Positions 1-8,269 are shown, numbered from the stretch's first letter. The stretch is DNA of 64,000 bases from Enterobacter quasihormaechei (GCF_004331385.1 NZ_SJON01000005.1:186001-250000), one strand, 5' to 3'. The notes: generated by a model from the letters alone, not told the origin. Made by a program: numbers and translations.

Positions 1-463
1 CAACCGACAGCCCTCTGTAGAAATTGACCATAATACGCACCTGCTGTCGGGATAACCCCTTATGCTGGCAGTCGAAACAGCGCTTTTTATTCCACGTGTA
101 ACCCGGAGATTGCGTCCTGAACCACGCGATAAACAGTACGCCGCTAATACGATCGAGCGATGCACGGCGAGGGAAAAATATAATGTCCTCAAAGCAGGAG
201 GGTAACGCCGTAAAGCGCAGCTCATCGTCGACGAGGCCTATCACAATCCCTTTTTGCCGGGCCAGTAACTCAGGAAAACAGGTCAGCGTTTCGCCCTGAC
301 ATAATGAAAGGACAATGATATCGGCCTGACTGACGTTTTCATGGGTCAGGCCAGGGTTAAACGTGATGGCGCGATGAAAGTTATGCTTAAAAAAATCCTC
401 AAAAAAGTACTGTAGCCCAGCCTGAAAAAACAGATCCGTTTCCTGAATCAGAATATTCAACAT
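1..463 (-). CDS. LuxR-type transcriptional regulator, fimbriae-linked (3' end outside window)
   Basis: The open frame starts at ATG 463 (MLNILIQE) and runs off the window edge after about 154 codons, so the C-terminus is missing. The visible part has a receiver-like N-terminal region with no clear phospho-acceptor pattern. A segment LSRQQVRIMVNFYRGLSV then matches the start of a LuxR/FixJ-type helix-turn-helix. A Cys pair (CFDC) precedes the HTH. It lies downstream of and co-directional with the fimbrial operon, as fimY/fimW/fimZ-type regulators do in other enterobacteria, so a role in fimbrial control is inferred. The exact family member cannot be named from the fragment. Confidence 0.6.
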   Translation of the reverse strand, partial: MLNILIQETDLFFQAGLQYFFEDFFKHNFHRAITFNPGLTHENVSQADIIVLSLCQGETLTCFPELLARQKGIVIGLVDDELRFTALPSCFEDIIFFPRRASLDRISGVLFIAWFRTQSPGYTWNKKRCFDCQHKGLSRQQVRIMVNFYRGLSV

Positions 464-504
464 CGTTCATCCCCACGTCGTTAATAAATGCTTATCACCG
501 GCAT

Positions 505-1017
505 TCAGTTGTACTGCATCGTCATCACCACAACTGCACTGATGCTGCCCGGCGTGGCGCCACCCGTTACGGATTTGACCGAAGCCTGCATAGCCATCGT
601 CGCGGTTCTGTCGGCGGCAATGGTTTGGGTCATGCTGGAACCTGTTCCTTTGAGCGTACCGGTTTGGGCATCACGCATGGCTATCGCCACGTGGGAGGCC
701 GACCCGCTGTTAAGAAAATAGTCTGCCCCCGCCACGGGATCGGGGCTGCCGGTAAAAGAGACGGTCACACGCTGCGTTCCCGTTGGGCACTGGGTAAACA
801 GCAGGCTGAAGGACACCGGATCTGAAGTCGAGCCCGGCGTCGCCATATTGGTTGCCTGAATATTGCCCAGGTTGACATCAAGGCTGTTACTTCCGCCATT
901 GAATACGCACGGCGACGCAACGATATTCCCCGTCACGCCGACGTTGACGCTATCAGCAGAGAAAACTTTCCCGCTGAGTAAAACCAGCAACAGCAAAGTG
1001 CTGTACCTTATTTTCAT
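505..1017 (-). CDS. Minor fimbrial subunit
   Basis: This 170-residue protein has a Sec signal peptide (MKIRYSTLLLLVLLSGKVFS) followed by a type 1 pilin domain. It has the Cys pair expected of pilins (SPCVFNG and FTQCPTG) and the C-terminal beta strand with the penultimate Tyr (VVVMTMQYN) used for donor-strand exchange. It sits last in the operon, 11 nt after the adhesin gene, the position of FimF/FimG-like adaptor pilins. The likely role is to link the tip adhesin to the rod or to regulate rod length. The specific subunit name is not assignable without alignment. Confidence 0.85.
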   Translation of the reverse strand: MKIRYSTLLLLVLLSGKVFSADSVNVGVTGNIVASPCVFNGGSNSLDVNLGNIQATNMATPGSTSDPVSFSLLFTQCPTGTQRVTVSFTGSPDPVAGADYFLNSGSASHVAIAMRDAQTGTLKGTGSSMTQTIAADRTATMAMQASVKSVTGGATPGSISAVVVMTMQYN

Positions 1018-1028
1018 CTTGTTACCTG

Positions 1029-1976
1029 CTACTGATAGGTCAAATTAAGGGTGGCGGAGGCATTCGCTGAGCCTGACTCCACGCGGGTCAGCGTTTGGTA
1101 ATATCGCGCCGTTAACGGTAATGTCTCCTGACCGCCGGCAGACTGGCGCAGGAAAAGTCGGCTGTTCATCACTAGCGGTGTCCCGTTATAGATAAGCTGT
1201 ACTCCAACCCCTTTTGCGGTGCCGACATTTCCCTGCCCGGTTAAGGCCATCACGCTGGTGTTCGCGCTGTCCGGATTCTGTATGCCACTGAGCGAGACAT
1301 TAATGTTGGTTCCGGCGGCGCAGGTCAGTCCCAGGTTTTGCGTGTTCTGTGCCCCCGTCGGCGTGGTGCCAACCACCGAGCCGAACGCCGAAGCGGGAAT
1401 ATCCCCTATCGGGAACGTCAGCTGTGACATATTGACCGTGCACGCCAGGGCATTAATGGTTCCGGAGGTGAGTTGCACGGTCAGACCGTCACGGTAGATA
1501 CCGTCGCTCCCCTGAAGCGTTACGACGCCGACAACCCCTGGCGTTAACGCCCCCGACGACACCGGGCCCGTCACCGCCAGCTCGATCTTCCCGCCGTACC
1601 AGTCCACGTAGGAGGTCTGCGCGTTGTAGGAAAACGTATTGCTCGGGTTTTCAAAATAGGCGTTTGAAGAAAAGCGTATCCCTATCCCGCTGACGTTAGT
1701 GTTGTAAACATGGTTGCCGTAGCTGCTCGGCGTGGCGCTGTTGTAGCGCATGCTGAATCCCAGCATCAGTGGATTGGTACAGCCGGTAAGATAGGAACCG
1801 GTGTTCGAGGCCGCGCCGGAAAAGACCACCGTGCCGACGGGCGCATCGCGCTGCACGTTGATTGTTCCCACGGACAGGGTTGAAAGCTGCGGCGTGATGG
1901 TGGTGCAGGTACCGGCACGGGCGAGGTTTCCCGCCGCGAGCAAACCAAAAAGCCAAATCGCGTTAAAACATTTCAT
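1029..1976 (-). CDS. Fimbrial tip adhesin (FimH-like two-domain)
   Basis: The protein has 315 residues with a signal peptide cut after NLARA. An N-terminal lectin-like domain covers roughly residues 22-170. A C-terminal pilin domain then begins near CTVNMSQLTFPIGDIPASAFG and ends in the pilin-type strand ASATLNLTYQ. Length and two-domain layout match FimH-type tip adhesins. It begins 1 nt after the usher stop codon, so it is translationally coupled. The receptor is unknown because the N-terminal binding domain is not one I recognise. Cys pairs CTTI/GCTN and CTVN/TCAAG are consistent with one disulfide per domain. Confidence 0.8.
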   Translation of the reverse strand: MKCFNAIWLFGLLAAGNLARAGTCTTITPQLSTLSVGTINVQRDAPVGTVVFSGAASNTGSYLTGCTNPLMLGFSMRYNSATPSSYGNHVYNTNVSGIGIRFSSNAYFENPSNTFSYNAQTSYVDWYGGKIELAVTGPVSSGALTPGVVGVVTLQGSDGIYRDGLTVQLTSGTINALACTVNMSQLTFPIGDIPASAFGSVVGTTPTGAQNTQNLGLTCAAGTNINVSLSGIQNPDSANTSVMALTGQGNVGTAKGVGVQLIYNGTPLVMNSRLFLRQSAGGQETLPLTARYYQTLTRVESGSANASATLNLTYQ

Positions 1977-1977
1977 G

Positions 1978-4518
1978 TTAGCGTTCCTGACGGCAGGTGG
2001 CGCGCATATCAGCGATCCCGCCGTACGTTGAGTGTTTCGGCAGGCTGAAATCAGCGCGGCATTGCTGGCTGGACTGACTGCCCCACGTCGCGACGAGCGT
2101 TCCCTGATCGCGCATGCCGGTTAAATAAACCTGGCCGCGATCGCCCACAATAAAGCTGCCGCTGTCATCACCGACGAGGGTAACCACCGCGCCAAACGGC
2201 ACGGCGCGATCGTTGTCGGTTAAGGTCATCAGCACCCGACGACCCGATTTCGCAAGGTAATCGGCTTTCACCACCGCTCCCCGCGTCGGCGTTACCGTGC
2301 GGGTGTTAATCTCCAGCTCGACATCGTCCGGCATATTTTCCGGATCGAGGGCGAGATCGTTTTTCCGGTAGACCGCAAGGTTGCTCACAACCGTATAACC
2401 GCGGAAATCTGTCCGTACACCGGGCTGATTGCGGATGTCCACGCCGTGCGCGCCAGGGGCTTTGATTAAGGCGTTAGTCTCCCCCAGCGGCTGAGAAAGC
2501 GTGATGCCATCGGCGTGGGCGAGAATGCCGCCTTGCAGCCCATAATTCAGGCGTTCACTGTTTTTGTCATAGCCATAACCCGCCGTCACTTCGGCATAGG
2601 TGCCCCGGTAGTCCGCGTTCACGTTGCCGGTATAGCCCACGCCCTCTGTGCCATATCCCTGCTGAACGTTCCAGTTCAGGGCTCGGTTTTCGAGCGCAAC
2701 CCCATTCAGGCCGATACTTTGCGTCGTCCCGTTATTCCTGCTGGCGTTCATGCCGTAGTTAGCCCACGTCTGCGGCAGAAATTTATCCAGCGGAATGCTG
2801 ACGTTGAACGCCAGCAGCTGGTCGTGGTCAGCCTGTTTTTGACCGTCGCGGCTCTCCGACGCTGAACGGACATTTCTGCTGTAGGTCCATGTCATGCCAT
2901 AGCTGATGTTGTGCCAGTAGTTGCTATAGCCGATGCTCCACGACGCCATCGACTTACCGTCATTCCAGTAATCTTCTCGCGCCGCAGTGAGCGTGATCGC
3001 CCCCAGGTTATCCCCCAGCGTCTGGCTCATCGTCAGCTCTGCACGGTTACGCCGCCTGTCCTGAAGCGCGCTGCCGTCACCGTACGAATCGAGTACGTCC
3101 TGCATCCCGTAATAGCCGCGAGTGGAATAGCGATACCCGGCAATCGAAAAATTTGTCCCGGTATTGATAAAATTCTTGCTGTACCGGGCTCGCCACGACT
3201 GACCGCTTGTTTTCGCGGTATGCTCCGGCGTCGACCAGCCCTGAGTGACGTCAGCGGATATCGCCCCGAGATCGCCCATGTTCTTGCCCACGCCCAGAGC
3301 TGCCGACCGGTACTTATCTGCCCCCTGAACGCCGCCATAGAGCGTGATGCCGTGGCGGAGGCCGTAAATCCCGGTCAGTTGCCCGAAAGGCGTTTTCTCC
3401 ACGCTGCGGTTGTACGAGCGATACTGCCCGGCGGTAAGGGCATATTTGAGGCGGCCCTCCCGTTGCAGGACCGGCAGCGAAGCGTACGGCAGGGTAAAAT
3501 GTTGCTCACTGCCGTCGGCTTCGACGATCGTCACATCCAAATCCCCCGCGCCGCCCGTGGGGTACATGTCCGCGATCTCAAACGCGCCCGGCGCCACGTA
3601 GCTTTGGTAGATTTGATAGCCATTCTGACGCACCACGACCTGCGCATTGGTTCGCGCAATACCGCGCACTACCGGCGCGTAGCCCTTTAGGGAATCCGGC
3701 AGCATATCGTCGTCGGACGCCAGCTGGACGCCGCGAAACGGCATGCTGTCAAACACATCGGCAGGCGCGGAACTGTCGCCAAGCGTGAGCTGGGCTTTCA
3801 GGGGAATGATGGCGCGCTGCATCCAGGTGTAGACGTTGTCCCACCTGTCCTGGCCGGACGCATCACGGGACCAGGTAGTGTAGTTGCGTAACCGCCAGGG
3901 GCCGACATTGATACCCGGCCGCAGGTTGGCATACTGGCTGTCGCTGCGGGTACCCGCCCCGCTTCTCGCCCGACTATTCGCACCGCTCAGGCTGTAGTTG
4001 AGCATGGCGGCGGTAATGCCTTCATCCCACCTATCTGGGGGAACATAACCTCTGGCCGGGAGATCGATAGCCGCCTGCGGGATGCTGATCGCCAGACGCT
4101 GGGCGCCGAACTGGAAGTCTGCGCTGGCCTGTGGGATCGCCTTGAGATCTGCGCACTCACGCTGAGCGGCGAGCTGCGGAAAAAGCGCCGTTTTCACGCC
4201 CCACGCTTTTAACTGCCCGACGCTCAGGCACGGCTGCAACGTTTCGCTGCCGTTGGCATCCTTCACCGCAATGAAGCGGATATCCCGCGTTTCCAGCAGC
4301 TGGTCGTCAAGAATAATATCAACGTGGTACGTCCCGGGCGCCTGCGAGCCGGATTCAAAGGCAGATAAATCCGCGTTTCCCATTCCGGGATTATCCAGCT
4401 CTATCAGTTCCGTATTAAACGTATCGCTGGCATACAGCGCGGGAGAGATACCCGCGAGCGCGAGGGCAATAAATATTGCCAGACGTGCAGGCTGCACTGT
4501 ATTAAATGCCGTTGTCAT
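1978..4518 (-). CDS. Fimbrial outer-membrane usher protein
   Basis: This 846-residue PapC/FimD-type usher is the outer-membrane pore that recruits chaperone-subunit complexes and polymerises the pilus. In order it has a signal peptide (to LYAS), the N-terminal chaperone-binding domain (FNTELIELDNPGMGNADLS), a 24-stranded barrel with plug, and C-terminal domains ending with a Cys-containing segment (QQCRADFSLPK, ATCRQER). ATG 4518 was chosen because it has AGG about 8 nt upstream. A GTG at 4527 would add three residues. The chaperone gene is 27 nt upstream in the transcript. Length is normal for the family and the gene looks intact. Confidence 0.93.
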   Translation of the reverse strand: MTTAFNTVQPARLAIFIALALAGISPALYASDTFNTELIELDNPGMGNADLSAFESGSQAPGTYHVDIILDDQLLETRDIRFIAVKDANGSETLQPCLSVGQLKAWGVKTALFPQLAAQRECADLKAIPQASADFQFGAQRLAISIPQAAIDLPARGYVPPDRWDEGITAAMLNYSLSGANSRARSGAGTRSDSQYANLRPGINVGPWRLRNYTTWSRDASGQDRWDNVYTWMQRAIIPLKAQLTLGDSSAPADVFDSMPFRGVQLASDDDMLPDSLKGYAPVVRGIARTNAQVVVRQNGYQIYQSYVAPGAFEIADMYPTGGAGDLDVTIVEADGSEQHFTLPYASLPVLQREGRLKYALTAGQYRSYNRSVEKTPFGQLTGIYGLRHGITLYGGVQGADKYRSAALGVGKNMGDLGAISADVTQGWSTPEHTAKTSGQSWRARYSKNFINTGTNFSIAGYRYSTRGYYGMQDVLDSYGDGSALQDRRRNRAELTMSQTLGDNLGAITLTAAREDYWNDGKSMASWSIGYSNYWHNISYGMTWTYSRNVRSASESRDGQKQADHDQLLAFNVSIPLDKFLPQTWANYGMNASRNNGTTQSIGLNGVALENRALNWNVQQGYGTEGVGYTGNVNADYRGTYAEVTAGYGYDKNSERLNYGLQGGILAHADGITLSQPLGETNALIKAPGAHGVDIRNQPGVRTDFRGYTVVSNLAVYRKNDLALDPENMPDDVELEINTRTVTPTRGAVVKADYLAKSGRRVLMTLTDNDRAVPFGAVVTLVGDDSGSFIVGDRGQVYLTGMRDQGTLVATWGSQSSQQCRADFSLPKHSTYGGIADMRATCRQER

Positions 4519-4545
4519 GACGAACACCTGATTAATGCTAAGGGA

Positions 4546-5223
4546 TCACAAACTGTCCCGGTGTAATTCGCCAGGACTGCCATAATCGTTAATGACTTTA
4601 AACGTCAGCGCATTGCCCTGGGCCCCCTTCGGTAACTGAAACCGGGCTGAACCTGAAGGCATTACGTACGTGACATCGTCGAGTTTTTTATCCCCTACCG
4701 TAATTTCATTGAAGTTGATAACGTACGGCGTAGGGTTATTCACCTGGAGGGTATTCCCCGCACGATGCCAGGTTAATTTGTTGGCCTGGTCTTCGGGCGT
4801 AGACGCGCGAAGACGCTCTGGCCGATAAATCAATTTGATGCGCGTTTTAACGGCGATTTGCAGCGCGTTCATCTGCTTTGAGGCCGATGGAATAGCTTTA
4901 ATATTTAACCAGAATAAACTTTCCTGTTCCTGGGGCAGCGAGCCCGTCATGACAATACGCTCAAGGTTTTTTTGCCCACCGTCCAGCCGATACAGCGGAG
5001 GGGTAATAATAAAAGGCGCTTTACCGGACTGACCATCCTGAATATCGATCCACGACTGGATTAAATAAGGAACGTTATCAGGATTAGTAATACTTATTGA
5101 CGCCTCTTTTTTAGCCCCATCGAAAATAATACGGGTGCCGCCAATAACGACGCCGGCGCGGGCGGATGTCAACGTAAGCGTTAACAGCGCCATAGCCAGG
5201 CCAGTTGTGGTGATAAAACGCAT
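4546..5223 (-). CDS. Periplasmic fimbrial chaperone
   Basis: This 225-residue PapD/FimC-type chaperone has a signal peptide (MRFITTTGLAMALLTLTLTSARA). Its first Ig-like domain shows the family strand pattern GTRIIFDGAKKEASISITN and LFWLNIKAIP. TRIKLIYRP, the conserved stretch near the G1 strand, precedes the second Ig-like domain. It escorts pilins through the periplasm by donating a strand, and hands them to the usher encoded next. The gene follows the major pilin with a hairpin in the 57-nt gap, an arrangement that usually lowers expression of the assembly genes relative to the pilin. Confidence 0.93.
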   Translation of the reverse strand: MRFITTTGLAMALLTLTLTSARAGVVIGGTRIIFDGAKKEASISITNPDNVPYLIQSWIDIQDGQSGKAPFIITPPLYRLDGGQKNLERIVMTGSLPQEQESLFWLNIKAIPSASKQMNALQIAVKTRIKLIYRPERLRASTPEDQANKLTWHRAGNTLQVNNPTPYVINFNEITVGDKKLDDVTYVMPSGSARFQLPKGAQGNALTFKVINDYGSPGELHRDSL

Positions 5224-5243
5224 TTTAATACCTCATAAAGCAA

Positions 5244-5259
5244 GGGGCCGGGCGGCCCC
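5244..5259 (-). terminator. GC-rich hairpin between pilin and chaperone genes
   Basis: The inverted repeat GGGGCC / GGCCCC with a 4-nt loop lies just after the major pilin stop codon. No T-run follows in the direction of transcription, so it is more likely a processing or stability hairpin, or a partial terminator, than a full stop. It would let the pilin mRNA accumulate above the downstream assembly genes. Confidence 0.5.
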
Positions 5260-5280
5260 CCGCTGATGACTGCCAATGAC

Positions 5281-5811
5281 CTAGTTGTAAACCACGGAGA
5301 AGTTTGCGACTGAGTTAGCCGGACCCGCGGTGACGGACGACGCGGTAGAAACATACTGAGCGTAGAAGTTCAGCGTATTATCGGCCGTGCTGCTCAGCGC
5401 GTAGGTATACCCATTGCTGCCGTGCAGCGGCAGATCGGCTTTATCTGCCGTCATCAGGTTAATCGCCACCCCTGTGGCTGCCCCTGCCACGGACGTATCC
5501 ACCGCCAGCAGGCTGGCATTGGTTAAATCCGGCGTGCCGTCAAAACGGACTTTTGCATTAGTGACCGTCACCGGACAGTTTTTCAAAATAATATTGAACT
5601 GTGTCGCGGCCGTTCTGGCACCCGTCGTCGAAAATTCCGTTTTATAATAATCGCCTAATACCACCACCTGATTCTGAGATGCCACATCAACGTCGCAGGC
5701 AGAATCCAGAATATTCCCGTTAAAATTAACGGTACCGGCCGCCGCAAATACATTCGTCACGGTGAGTGCAGAACCTGCCGCTAACATTGCTATCATCAAT
5801 TTCTTATTCAT
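5281..5811 (-). CDS. Major fimbrial subunit (type 1 pilin family)
   Basis: This 176-residue pilin has a signal peptide ending NVFA, a mature start at AAGTVNFNGNI, a Cys pair (SACDVDV and LKNCPVTV) and a C-terminal VANFSVVYN with penultimate Tyr. As first gene of the operon, with a strong ribosome site (AGGATAAAG) and a hairpin behind it, it is the probable rod subunit. A promoter candidate (minus strand -35 TTGTGC at 5914-5909, -10 TAAATT at 5891-5886) lies 75-100 nt upstream, directly next to the first GTCTA-N4-TAGAC operator. No invertible-element repeats or recombinase genes are visible, so phase variation of the fimS type is not supported. Confidence 0.88.
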   Translation of the reverse strand: MNKKLMIAMLAAGSALTVTNVFAAAGTVNFNGNILDSACDVDVASQNQVVVLGDYYKTEFSTTGARTAATQFNIILKNCPVTVTNAKVRFDGTPDLTNASLLAVDTSVAGAATGVAINLMTADKADLPLHGSNGYTYALSSTADNTLNFYAQYVSTASSVTAGPANSVANFSVVYN

Positions 5812-5921
5812 AAATCTTTATCCTGTATTACCTTATTTATTACTGACATTCAGTTGCAGAAATAAAAGCCCTGCCGACAAGTCAAAATTTATACAACTCT
5901 TATTCCGCGCACAATGATTTT

Positions 5922-5943
5922 CAGGGTCTAGCTGTAGACCCTG
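5922..5943. promoter_or_regulatory. Operator-like inverted repeat O1 (GTCTA-N4-TAGAC)
   Basis: A perfect 9-bp inverted repeat, CAGGGTCTA, gctg, TAGACCCTG. It abuts the predicted -35 box of the fimbrial promoter on the minus strand, with its centre about 53 bp upstream of the inferred start. That position suits an activator. It is the best-conserved of three copies in the divergent control region. Confidence 0.75.
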
Positions 5944-5998
5944 CTTTAACAAAAACAAAACATATTCGCCAGGAAACGCCTTAAGAATAATGGCCACA

Positions 5999-6012
5999 GT
6001 CTACTTTTAGAC
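5999..6012. promoter_or_regulatory. Operator-like inverted repeat O2 (GTCTA-N4-TAGAC)
   Basis: GTCTA, cttt, TAGAC with the same half-sites and 4-nt spacer as O1. Its centre lies 73 bp from that of O1, close to seven helical turns, so proteins bound at both could face the same side. Outer bases also resemble O1 (CA..CTG). The bound protein is not known. The adjacent CRP-like regulators are the natural candidates. Confidence 0.7.
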
Positions 6013-6060
6013 CTGAGTTAAAAATATTTTAAATTCAATTAATTAACTCCTGAAAAAAGA

Positions 6061-6080
6061 TAAGTCTATAATTAGACTTA
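6061..6080. promoter_or_regulatory. Operator-like inverted repeat O3 (GTCTA-N4-TAGAC)
   Basis: A perfect 8-bp inverted repeat, TAAGTCTA, taat, TAGACTTA, with the same core as O1 and O2. It lies 86-105 bp before the ATG of the first regulator gene and could overlap that gene's promoter, which would fit autoregulation. The rest of 5812-6165 is AT-rich and shows no coding frame. Confidence 0.72.
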
Positions 6081-6165
6081 CCGAAAACATTCCCTGACCC
6101 ACTGTTTTTTAAGATAATTCTTCATGCCGATCAAAAAATGATCGCATCAGTGAGTGAGGTCTCAA

Positions 6166-6825
6166 ATGAATACCCGATTCGCCCCCGAGCCAGAAGTTGA
6201 TAAGTCAACAGCGCTGGGCGCTAAGCCTTTTAAGCACATTGAAAAAATAATCGATAATGTTCTGCCGCATGCGGAGAGATGCATTATGGCTAAAGGGGAC
6301 GTTATCCATTATTACTCCGGTGATACCCGTCTGTGTTTTTTACTGTTACACGGCAGCGTGGCCTTGCACCGCCGCGGTGACGGCATTGTTTTAAATTCTG
6401 AATCCGCGCCGTTTATACTCGGCGTAAGCAGCCAGTTTTCGTCTGAACACCTGTACGTCAGAGCGCTGGAAACCGCAGAGGTAGCTCGCGTTTCGCTGGC
6501 GCGTTTTAATCATGTTATTGCCCAACAGAATTTATGGGAGCATTTCTCGAACCTGCTGATCTATACCGCCTCGCGCGTCTACGAGCATTGTGCCCAGATT
6601 TCGCAAATGTCGGCTTATGACATCATCCGCTTTCAGCTGGTAGAACTGATGCAGGAGCCGGAAGCCATAAGACAAAACATAACCGCCGCGGCCTACATTA
6701 AAAGCCGCACCTATCTTTCACGCAGCGGGATTATGCGGATCCTGGCGGAGTTGCGGACGGGGAAATACATCACCATGGAGCGCGGCGTGCTAATCGAGAT
6801 CCACCATTTACCTCGTAAGTACTGA
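6166..6825 (+). CDS. IprA/YaiV-family winged-helix transcriptional regulator, copy 1
   Basis: This 219-residue protein has a CRP-like plan: an N-terminal cyclic-nucleotide-binding-like beta barrel (GDVIHYYSGDTRLCFLLLHGSVALHRRGD) and a C-terminal winged helix (YLSRSGIMRILAELRTGKYITM) ending LIEIHHLPRKY. The ending matches my memory of E. coli YaiV/IprA (LISINRLPSEY). The family lacks cAMP-contact residues and has been linked to oxidative-stress and virulence traits. ATG 6166 was chosen over GTG 6154 because GAGG lies 6 nt upstream of it. It is divergent from the fimbrial operon and probably regulates it and itself through the three GTCTA-N4-TAGAC repeats. Confidence 0.8.
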   Translation: MNTRFAPEPEVDKSTALGAKPFKHIEKIIDNVLPHAERCIMAKGDVIHYYSGDTRLCFLLLHGSVALHRRGDGIVLNSESAPFILGVSSQFSSEHLYVRALETAEVARVSLARFNHVIAQQNLWEHFSNLLIYTASRVYEHCAQISQMSAYDIIRFQLVELMQEPEAIRQNITAAAYIKSRTYLSRSGIMRILAELRTGKYITMERGVLIEIHHLPRKY

Positions 6826-6902
6826 GGCCGTATTTATCTCTGGAGAAGGTGGAAAAGAAGAGCGACACTATAGAAAGTACAGTCTCTTTCCAGGTTAACG
6901 CT

Positions 6903-7532
6903 ATGTTTTCTGACAAACCATCGCATCGCGGCTCTCCCTATGCTCAGGAACTGATTTCTCATTTACAGCCGCACTGCACCACGCATAAAACCGATCGCGG
7001 TGAACAGCTCGATCTTCAGGTTAACGGGCAAAGCATGTGTTATTTAATTCTTGAGGGCACGATCGCCATCTACAGAAGAAGCGACGACATGATGCTTTCA
7101 ACGGCGCGCAGTCCCGCCCTGTTTGGCCTCGCTAACCTGACGGATATTTATTTTAACGATTATCTCAGAACGGTGACGCCTTGCCTGATCGGTGTGCTCA
7201 CAACCGACCGCGTGGCTGAAATTATCAAAGAGAAGGCGCTGTGGGGGCTGCTTTCTCAACATCTTATGTTTGTCTATAACCGCCTCTATCATAACGTCAT
7301 GCCGAAAGGCGCGCCAACGGCCTACGAGATGATTCGTCAGCAGCTCATGCTGCTCATGCAGGAAGATGACAGCTACCGGTGCAGCGTGACGGCGGAAAAG
7401 TATATCAGGGATAAAACCCAGCTTTCCCGAAGCGGCGTAATGCGGATACTTGCTGACCTGAAAACGGGCGGGTTTATCGAAATGGAAGAAGGCCGGCTCA
7501 TTAAAATTAACAAACTACCGGCTAAATACTGA
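6903..7532 (+). CDS. IprA/YaiV-family winged-helix transcriptional regulator, copy 2
   Basis: This is a paralogue of the preceding gene, in the same direction and probably the same transcript. It has the same barrel (QSMCYLILEGTIAIYRRSDDMMLS) and a nearly identical winged helix (LSRSGVMRILADLKTG), ending LIKINKLPAKY as in E. coli YaiV/IprA. The DNA-reading helices of the two copies differ only by conservative changes, so they may bind the same site or form heterodimers, while the sensing barrels have diverged. ATG 6903 (209 residues) has AGG 8 nt upstream. A GTG at 6849 with GGAG only 3 nt before it would add 18 residues and cannot be excluded. Confidence 0.78.
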   Translation: MFSDKPSHRGSPYAQELISHLQPHCTTHKTDRGEQLDLQVNGQSMCYLILEGTIAIYRRSDDMMLSTARSPALFGLANLTDIYFNDYLRTVTPCLIGVLTTDRVAEIIKEKALWGLLSQHLMFVYNRLYHNVMPKGAPTAYEMIRQQLMLLMQEDDSYRCSVTAEKYIRDKTQLSRSGVMRILADLKTGGFIEMEEGRLIKINKLPAKY

Positions 7533-7543
7533 GTTTCGGGTAC

Positions 7544-7570
7544 AAAAAAGGCCGCGCTTGCGGCCTTTTC
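7544..7570. terminator. Bidirectional rho-independent terminator
   Basis: The stem AAAGGCCGC / GCGGCCTTT with a GCTT loop and T-rich flanks on both sides sits between the second regulator and the convergent ydiH. It would serve both genes. Confidence 0.9.
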
Positions 7571-7578
7571 TTCACTGC

Positions 7579-7773
7579 TTAATGGACGTGAACGCCCAAC
7601 CGCCAGGCAAAGTAGATCTCTTCTTTCAGCTCGTTTGAAGAGAGCGCCAGCAAATCTGTAAATTCCAGCTCAAGCTGTTTCAGCTTCTTCAGGTACTGCG
7701 CTGGAGACAGATTGCTTTTATCGCGACGTAAATATTCAATTGCCAGTCGAGTTGGGGTTATTTCAGTATCCAT
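7579..7773 (-). CDS. ydiH: YdiH family protein
   Basis: This 64-residue protein closely resembles E. coli YdiH (LAIEYLRRDKSNLSPAQYLKKLKQLELEF...EEIYFAWRLGVH). It is small, highly charged and probably helical, with no signal peptide or membrane segment. No function is known to me. The ATG at 7773 (MDTEITPTR) was preferred to one seven codons upstream because GAGG precedes it at normal distance and the length then fits E. coli. In E. coli the gene lies between the suf operon and menI. Here the fimbrial locus takes the suf side. Confidence 0.88.
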   Translation of the reverse strand: MDTEITPTRLAIEYLRRDKSNLSPAQYLKKLKQLELEFTDLLALSSNELKEEIYFAWRLGVHVH

Positions 7774-7858
7774 GATGTCCTCGCTTATGTTCAAAACGTG
7801 ACCAGTATATCACAACCGGACGGCTATTTTTTGACCAAAAACAAGACATCTGGAAACT

Positions 7859-8269
7859 TTACACAACGGCCGTCGTCAGCCTGGACGAACAGCACAGGCG
7901 ATCCTGCTCGTCCAGAATATCGATCTGCCACACCTGATGACGGCCTCCGGCGTGCAGCGCACGGCAAACGCCGCGCACGCGCCCGCTGCGAACGGCGCGG
8001 ATGTGGTTGGCATTGACCTCCAGCCCTACCACCTTCTGCTCCCCTTCCGTGCACAGGTAGCCTGCGACTGAGCCGAGCGTTTCAGCCAGCACGACGGACG
8101 CGCCGCCGTGCAACAGGCCAAACGGCTGATGCGTACGGCTGTCTACCGGCATCGTCGCCTCCAGTTCGTTATCGCCAATGCGCGTGAACTGGATATCCAG
8201 TAAGCCGACCATGTTTCCTGCACCCATGGCATTTAATGCCTCCAGCGTGACCGCACGTTTCCAGATCAT
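7859..8269 (-). CDS. menI: 1,4-dihydroxy-2-naphthoyl-CoA hydrolase
   Basis: MenI (YdiI) is a 136-residue hotdog-fold thioesterase that releases DHNA from DHNA-CoA in menaquinone synthesis, in the cytosol. The catalytic segment [17 protein letters not shown] places the family's glutamate at residue 63, as in E. coli YdiI. Length is identical to the E. coli protein. Its start codon overlaps the ydiJ stop (ATGA), so the two genes form a coupled pair read from the ydiJ promoter. Confidence 0.95.
   Translation of the reverse strand: MIWKRAVTLEALNAMGAGNMVGLLDIQFTRIGDNELEATMPVDSRTHQPFGLLHGGASVVLAETLGSVAGYLCTEGEQKVVGLEVNANHIRAVRSGRVRGVCRALHAGGRHQVWQIDILDEQDRLCCSSRLTTAVV

Noticed and set aside
5812..6165. 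fimS-like invertible promoter element
   Set aside because: No long terminal inverted repeats flank the region and no fimB/fimE-type recombinase gene is present; the symmetry seen is short operator-type repeats.
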